Source: DATLZU01 sp051293835
Lineage (GTDB): Bacteria > Nitrospirota > Nitrospiria > Nitrospirales > Nitrospiraceae
DNA length: 64,000 bases
Direction of reading: 5' to 3'
NCBI GenBank assembly: GCA_051293835.1
Contig: JBPKMA010000002.1
Location: 62,001-126,000, forward strand
The notes below the pieces were generated by a model. That model had not been told where the DNA came from, made no database searches, and worked only from the letters and a program-made list of their open reading frames with translations. Each line of letters opens with the position of its first letter. The stretch's first letter is position 1. The translations under genes were made by a program, and so were the position numbers. Below are positions 34,439 to 43,635 of this stretch, piece after piece.

Positions 34439-35493
34439 CCAGACGTCCTTCTCCCCGGTTGTCCGGCTGGCAATGGACCTTGGAGGCCGACTCCCTTTCC
34501 GCTTTCTACGTTCACCCGGGTCAGCGCATAGGCAGCGAGGCCCAGAGACACCAGCGTCAGCACGCTGAAGAGCAGCGCCAGGTCCTGCGGCACCGCCATG
34601 ACCAACAGACCGATGCCACCCAGAACCGCAGCCGCGCCATAGCTGATGCCCACGACCTGCGGCACCGACAGGCCCCAGTGCCTGAGTCGGATCGCCATAT
34701 GATCGGGACTGCCTAGGAAAATAGGGAGGCCGCGGAGGAATCGAATGTACATGACGAACAAGGTATCGAAGATCGGCACACCGAGAATCATCAACGGCGT
34801 CAGCAGCGAGACCGAATGGCCGCCGGTGTATTGGCCAATCATGCACGAGGCGCCAAGCATGAGCCCGATGAACATCGCGCCGGCGTCGCCCATGTAAATC
34901 GTCGCCGGATGCCAGTTGTACCGCAGGAACCCCAACAGGCTACCGATCAACGCCGCCAGCAGAAACGCGATCGTCTGATCGCCGTTGAGCAAGGCGATTG
35001 CGCAGAGGAAGGTCGCGCTGATCACGCCCACGCCAGCAGAGAGCCCGTCCATGATGTCCAGAAGATTGAAGGCGTTGATGATCCCGACCATCCAGACCAC
35101 GGTTAGCGCGATCGCCAGCCAGTCCGGCAGCGCAGCGATCTCGATACGGATCCCGCTTTTAATCAGGACGAAGACGGCGAGCAACTGTCCGGCCAGCTTC
35201 GTGCCCGGCGACAACACGCCGAAGTCATCTACCAACCCGAGCATCATCACCAACGTTCCGGCCAAGATGATGCCGAGCACATCCTGGCGGAACTCAAAGG
35301 TGAAGGCGAGGCTGATCAGGAACGCCAGATAGATGGCAAGGCCACCCAAATAGGGCACCGGCTCGCGCTGGTGTTTCAGGCGCCCGTCCGGACTGTCCAC
35401 GATCCCGTACTTCAGCGCCGCCCGGCGCGCCAACGGCACGCCGTAGAGCGACAAGCCGAAGGCCAGCGTCAGGGTGAACCCCAGCAGGATCAT
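34435..35493 (-). CDS. WecA/MraY-family undecaprenyl-phosphate sugar-1-phosphate transferase
   Basis: A polytopic membrane protein of 352 residues with about ten to eleven helices. It starts surface glycan synthesis by moving a HexNAc-1-phosphate from UDP-sugar to undecaprenyl phosphate. Motifs: GLVDDFG (Mg-binding DD), NAFNLLDIMDGLSAGV, IYMGDAGAMFIG and a cytoplasmic SPDHMAIRLRHWG histidine motif. The lack of other mur genes nearby argues for WecA rather than MraY. It overlaps the flavoprotein by four bases and follows a GT4 gene by 29 bases. Confidence 0.93.
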   Translation of the reverse strand: MILLGFTLTLAFGLSLYGVPLARRAALKYGIVDSPDGRLKHQREPVPYLGGLAIYLAFLISLAFTFEFRQDVLGIILAGTLVMMLGLVDDFGVLSPGTKLAGQLLAVFVLIKSGIRIEIAALPDWLAIALTVVWMVGIINAFNLLDIMDGLSAGVGVISATFLCAIALLNGDQTIAFLLAALIGSLLGFLRYNWHPATIYMGDAGAMFIGLMLGASCMIGQYTGGHSVSLLTPLMILGVPIFDTLFVMYIRFLRGLPIFLGSPDHMAIRLRHWGLSVPQVVGISYGAAAVLGGIGLLVMAVPQDLALLFSVLTLVSLGLAAYALTRVNVESGKGVGLQGPLPAGQPGRRTSG

Positions 35494-35522
35494 CGCGTCA
35501 CCACCCCGCGTTCATCGGTCCT

Positions 35523-36692
35523 TCATCGAATCACCGATCCTTCACTCCAACCACTTGCCTTGCCAGCATAGGTATGAAGGCGCTCCACATAGGCCCGGTA
35601 TCGTTCTTCCGAATGCTCTTCGCTCACGCGCCGCCGCGCCGCTTCGCCCATGCGGCGCCGCCGGTCAGAGTCCCGCAACAAGGTCACGACCGCTTCGGCC
35701 ACCGATGCCGCCTCCGGCTTGACCCGCACGCCGGTCGTTTCATCCACCAGACGCCAGGTCAACCCCACATCCGTTGCGACGCAGGCCAGGCCCGACGCCA
35801 TCGCCTCGAGGAGACTTTGCGAGGGGTAGTTGTCCTGCCGTTGTAGCGAGACGAACACCGCCCCTTGGGCCATGACCGGCGCGATGTCAGCATGAAAGCC
35901 CCGGACCATCGCTCCATGCAAGCCCAAACGCATGACGGCCGCTTCGACCTCAGAGACAAGCGGGCCGTCACCACATAGGAAAAAGCGCGCCTCGGGGACG
36001 CTCCGGCGGATCAACGCCGCCGCTTCAACGAACAGCAGGGGGTTTTTCTCCTCGATCAACCGGCCGGCAAAAATCACCCATGGCTCCTTTACCGCAGCGG
36101 GACGAAAGCGCTCGAGATCGACCACGCTCCCCGGCGAGACCGCGATCTTCTCCGCCGCGACTCCGCGCCGGATCAAATCCTCACGCACCTGGACCGTCAG
36201 CGCGTCAACCCGCGCGCAACGCCACACGGCCGCCCGATACAGCGGCAAGGCCATGGGCGTGCCCACGTGGGCTGCCAGATTGGGATTGGTGATCGACACC
36301 ACGAAACGGTGCCCCGGTCGCACGACCATCAGCGGCAACGCTACATAGGCGCCGCCCAGCGCCAGGTGGAATAGGCGCCGGTTTGCGAATCCGTACCGCC
36401 CGAGCAGCCGGACGGCCATCAGCAGATAGTCCACCTTCGAGAGCCAGAAGCGCACACCGGGGCTGATCCGCCGAAGCCGATTTGACAACCATCCGAATGG
36501 TTCCGCCAGCACCCGGACACGCGGTTGCCGGCCGGTCACGACGCCGCCCGCGAGAAGCTTCTCCCACAGACTGCTGTTGACGATCAGTTCCGTCTCCCGG
36601 TCTTCCGTCGCCAGGCGGGCGAACAGCCGGCCCAACCGGCGCTCGGTCCCGCCGATGCCCGCGTTGTTGATCAGCACAAGGGTGCGACGCAT
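35523..36692 (-). CDS. Glycosyltransferase family 4
   Basis: 389 residues with a GT-B fold. N-terminal LVLINNAGIGGTERRLGRL, then IFAGRLIEEKNPLLFVEAA and the C-terminal nucleotide-sugar site PSQSLLEAMASGLACVATDVG. The start overlaps the 3' end of the asnB-like gene by 22 bases, which suggests coupling. Sugar and linkage are unknown. Confidence 0.88.
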   Translation of the reverse strand: MRRTLVLINNAGIGGTERRLGRLFARLATEDRETELIVNSSLWEKLLAGGVVTGRQPRVRVLAEPFGWLSNRLRRISPGVRFWLSKVDYLLMAVRLLGRYGFANRRLFHLALGGAYVALPLMVVRPGHRFVVSITNPNLAAHVGTPMALPLYRAAVWRCARVDALTVQVREDLIRRGVAAEKIAVSPGSVVDLERFRPAAVKEPWVIFAGRLIEEKNPLLFVEAAALIRRSVPEARFFLCGDGPLVSEVEAAVMRLGLHGAMVRGFHADIAPVMAQGAVFVSLQRQDNYPSQSLLEAMASGLACVATDVGLTWRLVDETTGVRVKPEAASVAEAVVTLLRDSDRRRRMGEAARRRVSEEHSEERYRAYVERLHTYAGKASGWSEGSVIR

Positions 36693-38647
36693 GAGGGAAC
36701 ATCGAGAAATTCACGGCACCAGAGTTCAACGTTCAGCCACCGCCAGAGCACGCACCCGAGGTTCTTGCGCCCGGCCTGGTGCGCCTCGAACTCGCGCCGC
36801 ACCGCATCGACATTGAAATAGCCGCGCGAACGGGTCCGCGAGTCGAACAGAATATCCTGGGCCATCTCCCGCAAGGTGGTTCTGAACCATTCGTCTTCGG
36901 GTGTGACAAACCCCAGCTTGTCCGTCCGCCACCGCACCGGGTCCGGCAGGATCCCGTCCATTGCTTTTCGCAGCAGCACTTTGGTCCATCCATCGTGTAG
37001 CTTGAGCTCTGATGGCAGCGCGAAGACATATTCCACCAACCGGTGATCCAGAAAAGGCAGACGGGGCTCGATCCCGAACGCCATGGCGTTGCGGTCCTCG
37101 TAATGGAGCAACGCGCGCAGCCCATAGCGTTCAAGCAGCCGCCGTTGCATAGCCTGGAGATGAGACTCCTCCGGCTGATCCGCCTCGCTTTCCTCCTTCC
37201 AGCGCCGCCGAAACTCTGGGGCCAACCAGACTACGCTGCCTGTCATCAGTGGCCGAAGCTTTTGCACCACGAGGTGTGGAAGCAGCGCGCGGGCGACATT
37301 CGCTATCGCCTGAGGTGGCAACGCTCCGTGTCGTTGCCGGTACGCGCGCCACTCCTCCCGAAGTCGCCGCCACTGGCCCTGCCTCAGGAAATCGGCAAAC
37401 CACGCGCCGAAAAACCCGTGATAGCCGACCAACACCTCGTCGGCCCCTTGCCCGTCCAGGAGCACCCGGATGCCGTGCTGAGCAGCCAGACGCATGACGG
37501 TCCATTGCGCGAAAATACTGGTCGATCCAAACGGCTCCTCCTGTTGGCGAACGACCCGCGCCACCGTGTCGATGAACTCTTTCGGATCGGGAAAGGCATA
37601 GTGCGGCTCCGCGCCGGTGCGATCCACAACGAATCGGATGAAGTGACGCTCGTCATAGGCGGGATCCTCGAAGCACGAGGAAAAGGTCTTCTGCCGCACA
37701 CCGATGAGGTGGGACGGGACCCCCGCATCGTTTCGCAGCAACGCGTTGGCCACGCAGACGATCGACGACGAATCCAGCCCTCCGCTCAGACAGCTTCCGA
37801 CCGGCACGTCGCAGCGTAACCGCAGGCGCACCGCGTCCTGGAAAAGATACCGGAACTGCTCGACATCCTCCGTCTGCGCACTCCGCGGCGTACTCTCTGA
37901 CTCCGGCAGACTCCAGTATCGGTGCGTTGTCAGCCTCCCTTCAGCGATGAGCAGATAATGCGCCGGCGGCAGTTGTCGAATGTCCTCGAAAAACGTGCTG
38001 TCGGCATAGTCCAGATACCCGCCGTCGAGGTACGCATACACCGCTCGGTGATTCGGTCGGGGTCGCTCGATAAACGGTAGGAGCCCCTTAATCTCGGACG
38101 CGAAGGCAAACCGCGCTCCGTCCCAGACGTAATAGAAGGGTTTCTCGCCGAACCGGTCGCGGGCGCAAAACAGCCGCCTGTTTTGGCCGTCCCACAGGGC
38201 AAAGGCGAACATCCCGTTGAATCGTTTCAGACAGGATGTCCCCCATTGCCGATAGGCCGCAAGCAGGACCTCCGTGTCGGATTCCGACCGGAAGCGATGG
38301 CCCAGGCTCTTCAGCTCGGCCCGCAGCTCGAGGTAGTTGTAAATTTCCCCGTTGTAAGTGATCCAACAATGCCCATCCTCGGTCGTCATTGGCTGGTGCC
38401 CGCCCTCGGAGAGATCGATAATCGCCAACCGGCGATGCCCGAGGCCAATGTGATAACGGCGCTCACCAAGGATCGCGCTCGCCGCAGCCCGTCCGGTGAC
38501 ATATGGCGGCTCGCGCCCTGAAGCGGACAGCAACGCATACCCCTCGCCGTCGGGCCCCCGATGCGCCTGTCGCTCGATCATCCGCCCGAGCAGTCCAAGA
38601 TCGACCGGTTCACCCATGACGTGGAACATGCCTGCGATGGCGCACAT
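36671..38647 (-). CDS. AsnB-like glutamine-hydrolysing amidotransferase
   Basis: About 658 residues from MCAIAGMF with nucleophile Cys2. The N-terminal glutaminase (about 1-220) has RGPDGEGY, GLGHRRLAIIDLSEGGHQPM and YNGEIYNY. The C-terminal ATP-pyrophosphatase has SGGLDSSSIV and the substrate block LLDGQGADEVLVGYHGFF. In polysaccharide clusters such enzymes likely amidate a uronic acid or similar carboxyl group of the glycan rather than aspartate. I choose the ATG at 38647 since Cys must follow Met for maturation. The upstream ATG at 38674 would bury the Cys. Confidence 0.9.
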   Translation of the reverse strand: MCAIAGMFHVMGEPVDLGLLGRMIERQAHRGPDGEGYALLSASGREPPYVTGRAAASAILGERRYHIGLGHRRLAIIDLSEGGHQPMTTEDGHCWITYNGEIYNYLELRAELKSLGHRFRSESDTEVLLAAYRQWGTSCLKRFNGMFAFALWDGQNRRLFCARDRFGEKPFYYVWDGARFAFASEIKGLLPFIERPRPNHRAVYAYLDGGYLDYADSTFFEDIRQLPPAHYLLIAEGRLTTHRYWSLPESESTPRSAQTEDVEQFRYLFQDAVRLRLRCDVPVGSCLSGGLDSSSIVCVANALLRNDAGVPSHLIGVRQKTFSSCFEDPAYDERHFIRFVVDRTGAEPHYAFPDPKEFIDTVARVVRQQEEPFGSTSIFAQWTVMRLAAQHGIRVLLDGQGADEVLVGYHGFFGAWFADFLRQGQWRRLREEWRAYRQRHGALPPQAIANVARALLPHLVVQKLRPLMTGSVVWLAPEFRRRWKEESEADQPEESHLQAMQRRLLERYGLRALLHYEDRNAMAFGIEPRLPFLDHRLVEYVFALPSELKLHDGWTKVLLRKAMDGILPDPVRWRTDKLGFVTPEDEWFRTTLREMAQDILFDSRTRSRGYFNVDAVRREFEAHQAGRKNLGCVLWRWLNVELWCREFLDVPSCVAPLC

Positions 38648-38685
38648 GGCAAAGGATGCTGCATCACTGGACAAGTAAGCTACGC

Positions 38686-39747
38686 CTAACGGTTTCCCTC
38701 ATACGCTGCGATCGTCTGATGCGCAATACGAAGTGGGTCATGCCATTCTTCGACAAAACGACGTCCAGCACCGCCGATCGCGTCCCATGAAGCAATGTCT
38801 TTCAACAACTGGGCAAGGTCGTCGGCAAGGGTCTCCTTGGTCGTGCGAACGATCGGAATCCGGTCACCAAACGGAACGAACTGTTTGACATCGTCCTCCC
38901 GAAGGTAGCACAGCACCGGTTTCCCGAGCGCCATCGCCTCAACAGCAAACGCGCCATACCACCCGATCAGCAACTGATCCACGACCAGGTCAGACTGTCG
39001 AATCAATTCTTCGACCCGGGCATGAGGGACCTCCTCGACAATCATCAATTCCACTGAAAGCCCCCGCGCTGCCAGATCGGCGCACGCTTGTTCCACGTAA
39101 CGTGTGCCCTTGATACTTCGGTTCGTAGGCATATGAAGGATGCGGATCGGCCCCGACGGTCGCCTTGCGTAGAGACCTCCGTCCGGTTTCCATTCAGCCG
39201 GATTCACACTCGCATACGGAAGAAAGTCTCCGCCCGGCAAAAAATGCAGCAAGTCCGGGTTTAAGACAAAAATCTGATCAGCGTAGCGAAACGCCTTCCG
39301 TATGCGGCGACGGCGGATGCGATCCAACCGTTCCGTACACCAGGCAACATCGCATTCCGCACACGCAGACGGACTGAAGCGCCGTCGGCTCTCGGTCTTC
39401 ATGCGGACATCACACCCCTGAAACGTGATCACAATTCGCTTGCCCAGCCGTTTCAACAGCGGCAACTCCAGATAATTGATGTTCCAGGAACGGTGATCCA
39501 GGATCGACATGCCCCAGTTGAAATGGAAGACGTCATACTGTCTGATAGCTCGCACGAGAAAGTTCGTCACTCTAAGGAGTTGCGATGCAAGACTTCCCTC
39601 CCTCAGCCGCAGGTTGATATCAGCGGGAAACCACTGGCGGCTCGAACGGCGCACCATCACATCGCTTTCGATCCCGTATTTTCGTTCCGCACGGGATAGC
39701 CCCCACGCATGGCCACCCGTATCAGTCGGACAGTGCAGCACTCGCAT
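38686..39747 (-). CDS. Glycosyltransferase (GT4-like) with cysteine cluster
   Basis: 353 residues, GT-B-like. The C-terminal block QLLIGWYGAFAVEAMALGKPVLCYL is the nucleotide-sugar site, with RILHMPTNRSIKGTRYVEQA before it. The N-terminal half has FQGCDVR followed by Cys129, Cys132 and Cys137 (CAECDVAWC) ahead of a basic helix. The neighbouring glycosyltransferase at 40632 has the same block layout and also carries a Cys cluster here, so the two are paralogues. The cluster could bind a metal. It lies between an SDR gene (9 bases) and the asnB-like gene (38 bases). Confidence 0.82.
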   Translation of the reverse strand: MRVLHCPTDTGGHAWGLSRAERKYGIESDVMVRRSSRQWFPADINLRLREGSLASQLLRVTNFLVRAIRQYDVFHFNWGMSILDHRSWNINYLELPLLKRLGKRIVITFQGCDVRMKTESRRRFSPSACAECDVAWCTERLDRIRRRRIRKAFRYADQIFVLNPDLLHFLPGGDFLPYASVNPAEWKPDGGLYARRPSGPIRILHMPTNRSIKGTRYVEQACADLAARGLSVELMIVEEVPHARVEELIRQSDLVVDQLLIGWYGAFAVEAMALGKPVLCYLREDDVKQFVPFGDRIPIVRTTKETLADDLAQLLKDIASWDAIGGAGRRFVEEWHDPLRIAHQTIAAYEGNR

Positions 39748-39756
39748 CGGGGTACG

Positions 39757-40635
39757 CTACCTTTCCCCTGTCATATCCCGGATCAGCTGGCCGAGACCTT
39801 CCTGGAGCGAGACCTTCGGCACCACACCGAGTTTGAGCTTCATCTTCTCGATATTGGCGACCATGGCCATTGGCCCTTTTTCAGGTTCAAACTGATACAC
39901 GGGTTTTTTCCCAGTCAATCGCCCGATCAACTCCGCCAGGTCGAAAATTGTCGTCACTTCGGAACCCGCCACGTTGATCGTCTCCTGGCCCTCAATCTGG
40001 ATGGCGCGCGCCGTGGCCTCTACCGCATCGGCAACATGAACGGGATTCATCGAGACGCCGGTCTTTCCAGCAACGACCACCGGCGTGCCTTGCAGCACCC
40101 GCTCGACTAAAGACGGCATGAACATGTTGCGCTGGCCTTCACCGTAGACGAAAAAATATCGGAGCGTAACGGTGGAGAAGTAGTCGGCATAGGCCTTCAC
40201 CAAACATTCCGCCGAGTACTTGGAAGCGAGATAGAAATTGATGATTGCTGGCGGATCAGTCTCAAGGATTGGCCTTGATTGATACCCGCACACCCCACCG
40301 GAAGAGGCTAAGACGAAGGTTTTGATCCTGGCCCGTCGACCGTATTCCAATAACTGCAAGGTGGAGTCGGTATTCACCCGGAAAATGTCGAGTGCTCGAT
40401 CGGGAAAGTTTCGGAATTGCCGAGATTGGGCGAGATGAACGATGACATCCATTGTGCCCGGCAAACGAGCGTGATCGAGCGGAACGGTCAGATCCTGGTG
40501 GATAACCTGCACACGGGCATCCCGTGGAAGCATGCCGCTGTTTCTAGCCACACAGAACACCTCGTGCTCGGTCATTAACCGCCTGACAAGCCAAGCCCCG
40601 ACAAAACCGGTCGCTCCAGTCACCAGAATGTTCAT
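39757..40635 (-). CDS. Extended SDR, NAD-dependent nucleotide-sugar epimerase/dehydratase
   Basis: 292 residues with the Rossmann start MNILVTGATGFVGAWLVRRL and catalytic YLASKYSAECL (Y-x3-K pattern). LASSGGVCGY replaces the common S-S-S-V-Y-G. It modifies an NDP-sugar, as an epimerase, dehydratase or reductase. The first codons overlap the stop of the glycosyltransferase at 40632 by four bases. Exact substrate is not recognisable. Confidence 0.85.
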   Translation of the reverse strand: MNILVTGATGFVGAWLVRRLMTEHEVFCVARNSGMLPRDARVQVIHQDLTVPLDHARLPGTMDVIVHLAQSRQFRNFPDRALDIFRVNTDSTLQLLEYGRRARIKTFVLASSGGVCGYQSRPILETDPPAIINFYLASKYSAECLVKAYADYFSTVTLRYFFVYGEGQRNMFMPSLVERVLQGTPVVVAGKTGVSMNPVHVADAVEATARAIQIEGQETINVAGSEVTTIFDLAELIGRLTGKKPVYQFEPEKGPMAMVANIEKMKLKLGVVPKVSLQEGLGQLIRDMTGER

Positions 40636-41861
40636 ACCACGCGCATCTCTCCGTTACATGAGTGGCCAGTCTCCCGATACAGTCCTGACCACAAGTTTCG
40701 ATACAGAATGTCCATCCGAGCTCCCACTCGCTCAAGGGCATGGACTTCTTCGACATAGCGCCGGCCTCTAACCCCGAGCTCGAAGCGCAGTTGAGCATCC
40801 ACCAGCAGGCGGACTAAAGCCGCCTTCAGCGTGTCGGGTGAGGCATTGACGATCGGGCAGTCCACGCCTCGAGGCAAGTAGCGTTCCGGCTTGCGCACAT
40901 ACGCAATGACCGGCTTGCCCAACGCCATTGCCTCGACCGCGAAATTCCCGTACCAGCCGATGATGAACTGATCAGCCACAATATCCGCCTGGGCATAGAA
41001 ATCGCGGGCTTGGTCATTACTCACACCGGTGACCATGATCAACTCGACGGCATATCCTTCAGCCTGCAGTTCTGCGATCGCCTGTTGCAAAAAACGTGTC
41101 CCTTTGAACTGGGGATGATTGGGAGCGTGCACCACTTTGACCGGATGACTAGACAACGAGACACCGACAAACGGCCATTTTTTCAAATCAATGGCCCAGT
41201 AGAACATGTCATTCCGGCTGCCCGGGGTGTATTCGATCATGTCCCCCATTGAAAGCGTGACATCGGCGTAGCGGCTGACATGCTTCTGATTGCGCGCTGC
41301 TCGTTTCTCGTCGCAAATACAGAATGCGAGGCGCTGCGGACAATCCATACAGCAATTGTACGATCCCAGAGACCGGGTGATTCGTTCCGTCCGCACATCG
41401 GCACCATAGGCCGAAACCACAATTTTTTTCCCCAACAACTTGAGCAGTGGCAGTTCAAGCCGCTTCCCAAGCGTGCGGTTGAGAAAGCCTCCGTCAAAGT
41501 AGAATTGAAAAATGTCGTAACGGATCACCGCCCAGAGAAATACCGCCCATGGAATAAACAGCGCCAGCCACGGATAGCGCCACCACCGTTCCAAGTTGTA
41601 GGTGAAATCTTGGGTGACGTAATAGGGGCGGTAGACCAGGGTATCGCTGCGATACCCATACAACCTGTCCGCGGCCGCGTTCGTGCTGATATTGATGATC
41701 GGTGTGGGTCCCCAAATAACACGCGGCTTTGCCCGCGGCCCTAACCATAGGCGCCGAACGATGAGGAGTGGCAAACAGATGCCCAACACCAGGAACACGA
41801 ACAGCGGCACGATCGCGGATTCTCCAGCTACCTTCAACATGCGCTTGATCTTTTTGCTCAT
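40632..41861 (-). CDS. Membrane-anchored glycosyltransferase with cysteine cluster
   Basis: 409 residues. An N-terminal membrane helix (AIVPLFVFLVLGICLPLLIV, about 16-35) and a second hydrophobic stretch near 98-113 anchor it. The GT-B C-terminal site is FIIGWYGNFAVEAMALGKPVIAYV. After YGADVR there is a Cys-rich segment with Cys170, 171, 174, 181 and 183, at the same place as the cluster in the 38686-39747 paralogue. ATGA overlaps join it to both neighbours. The anchor may place it next to the lipid-linked acceptor. Confidence 0.82.
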   Translation of the reverse strand: MSKKIKRMLKVAGESAIVPLFVFLVLGICLPLLIVRRLWLGPRAKPRVIWGPTPIINISTNAAADRLYGYRSDTLVYRPYYVTQDFTYNLERWWRYPWLALFIPWAVFLWAVIRYDIFQFYFDGGFLNRTLGKRLELPLLKLLGKKIVVSAYGADVRTERITRSLGSYNCCMDCPQRLAFCICDEKRAARNQKHVSRYADVTLSMGDMIEYTPGSRNDMFYWAIDLKKWPFVGVSLSSHPVKVVHAPNHPQFKGTRFLQQAIAELQAEGYAVELIMVTGVSNDQARDFYAQADIVADQFIIGWYGNFAVEAMALGKPVIAYVRKPERYLPRGVDCPIVNASPDTLKAALVRLLVDAQLRFELGVRGRRYVEEVHALERVGARMDILYRNLWSGLYRETGHSCNGEMRVV

Positions 41862-43156
41862 CGTTGCAATAATTCACGATATATCTCGATCTGCCGATCG
41901 GCTACGAGCTGCCACCCGTGATATTTCTCAATCCATTCGCGCGAGGCCTGGCCGATTCGCTCACGTGCCTCTGAGCTTTTACCGAGTTCCACCATCCATC
42001 CGAAGATTTCCTCTTCTGCTTTTGCGCAGAGAACGGGCGGCATCTCGGCGTAACACCACTCATGCACGGTCCGGTCAAAGTGGAGGACTACAGGCTTACC
42101 GCACGACATGGCTTCGGGCGTGACAGTCCCAAAGGTACCTATCGTAAACTGATCAAGCACCACATCAGCAGCATTGTAGTACTCGATCAACTTCATCTTG
42201 TTGAGAGGCGGAGTCCAGACGACCGCCTGTTCAAGACCGAGTTCGCGAACTAACGTGCGAGAACGATCCAACTCCTGTCCCCACTCACACAGGATGAGAA
42301 TGGGCTTCGAGTACGTTTCCCTGCGAAGCCGAGCGAACGCTCTGATGAGCCTGTCGTTGCCCTTCAACGCCCAGTTGTGCCGCGATGGAGCGAACAGAAT
42401 CAGATCAGTTTGATAGCGATCGACCAACTGGTCTCGCAGCAAAGTAGGCTTAGGTCGATACTTGGTCTCATCGACAGGGTGAGGGATGAACCGAAAGTTC
42501 TTCAGCCCAAGGCGTCGCGCCGATCCGATGACATCGGGATTGGTGATGATCACCTTCCCGGCCTTTCGGTAGGCCAACGCCAGCAGGCGCCCTGTCGTGC
42601 TATTCTCGAAGGGAATTTCCCGCATGGTTCCGTGCTCATAGGCTATGAAGGGGCGATCTGGCGCGAAAAGCATGGCATGAATTGGTTCGGTGGCGTAGGC
42701 TTGGATCAAGTCGTAGTGGCGAAACCACCGCTGGAACCACTTTCGGAACGGATAAATCTTGAAGAAATCGCCCAACCGCGGGCTGTGTTCGTCATCTCCG
42801 TTGGCGCATGACAGGCGATGTTTCACAAACACTTGGAGCCAACGAACCGGATCACGGGCTAGATGCTCCAGACGGAACTGCCCCCGAAACCACTGTTTCC
42901 GTCGCCCAGGCACACGAGGAGCCAATTCTTCGCGGATGAACCAGGGAGGGCAGCGGAACCCATGGAGATCCACCTGGTCCCATTGCGGATTGAATTCGTC
43001 CACCACGCAGTCGAACTCGGCATCCTCCCACTCTGGCTGTCCCATGACATGAAAGTAATCGTACGTAAGCACGTCGGCTTCGATACCTTTCCGGCGAAGG
43101 AACTTTGCGTTGTTGTAGGCATTGTTCGCGATGTTGCCGATGTGGAGGATTCTCAC
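41858..43156 (-). CDS. Glycosyltransferase (GT4-like)
   Basis: About 432 residues from a GTG at 43156 preceded by GGGAG. It begins VRILHIGNIANNAYNNAKFLRRKG. Further blocks are AYEHGTMREIPF, LFAPSRHNWALKGNDRLIRAF and FTIGTFGTVTPEAMSCGKPVVLHF, typical of GT-B enzymes. An ATG at 43192 is also possible but adds twelve unconserved residues. Overlaps the next gene by ATGA. Confidence 0.82.
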   Translation of the reverse strand: MRILHIGNIANNAYNNAKFLRRKGIEADVLTYDYFHVMGQPEWEDAEFDCVVDEFNPQWDQVDLHGFRCPPWFIREELAPRVPGRRKQWFRGQFRLEHLARDPVRWLQVFVKHRLSCANGDDEHSPRLGDFFKIYPFRKWFQRWFRHYDLIQAYATEPIHAMLFAPDRPFIAYEHGTMREIPFENSTTGRLLALAYRKAGKVIITNPDVIGSARRLGLKNFRFIPHPVDETKYRPKPTLLRDQLVDRYQTDLILFAPSRHNWALKGNDRLIRAFARLRRETYSKPILILCEWGQELDRSRTLVRELGLEQAVVWTPPLNKMKLIEYYNAADVVLDQFTIGTFGTVTPEAMSCGKPVVLHFDRTVHEWCYAEMPPVLCAKAEEEIFGWMVELGKSSEARERIGQASREWIEKYHGWQLVADRQIEIYRELLQR

Positions 43157-43241
43157 AAGCGCACTCCCTTCATATTGATGGCTCCGCCACACTCACCGTA
43201 TAGCCGAATGTCCCTCTTTGAACGAAAGCGCACCGGTTTGG

Positions 43242-43621
43242 TTAAACAGATTTGTCGAAGCCGTGTTCTCGGAACCAGGCTTCCACTTCTCGTCGCGAAT
43301 GCAGATGGTTACACACCGGGGCATAGGCATCGTAAAGACCTAGTCGCAGTGTTGATATCTCGAGAGGATTGCGCCAAGGCGGTTTTCGTGCTGAGAGGGT
43401 GATACAGCACCTGCCACATACCTGGCATGCTCTAGGTCAAAACTTCGCTTGACTTGTCGCTCGCGTTCGGACGAGCCTGTCAGAAACCAAGGGATGTGCT
43501 CAATGAGCGGATACCCCTGTAGCAGTTCGGGCAGATGTCCTGCCCCTCCGTACTTGTCAGATCCTCTCAGCAGTAAAGACAGACGAGAAGACCATCCAAA
43601 ATGTCTCTTGTTTGCACCCAT
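43242..43621 (-). pseudogene. Methyltransferase-like fragment, frameshifted
   Basis: One frame runs 43621 to a stop at 43340. After a shift near 43350-43385, another frame gives RLGLYDAYAPVCNHLHSRREVEAWFREHGF and stops at 43242. That last block resembles the C-terminus of class I methyltransferases, while the first part is not clearly recognisable. No SAM-binding motif is present. It probably is the tail of a lost gene between the intact methyltransferase and a glycosyltransferase. Confidence 0.45.
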
Positions 43622-43635
43622 TGATTCATACTCAG

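Noticed and set aside
33170..34531. Plus-strand open frame of 453 codons
   Set aside because: Antisense to the FAD oxidoreductase gene, which has clear motifs and an ATGA-coupled start.
33110..34846. N-terminal extension of the FAD oxidoreductase back to 34846
   Set aside because: The extra 136 codons overlap the WecA-like gene in another frame. The ATG at 34438 begins the FAD motif and overlaps the WecA stop.
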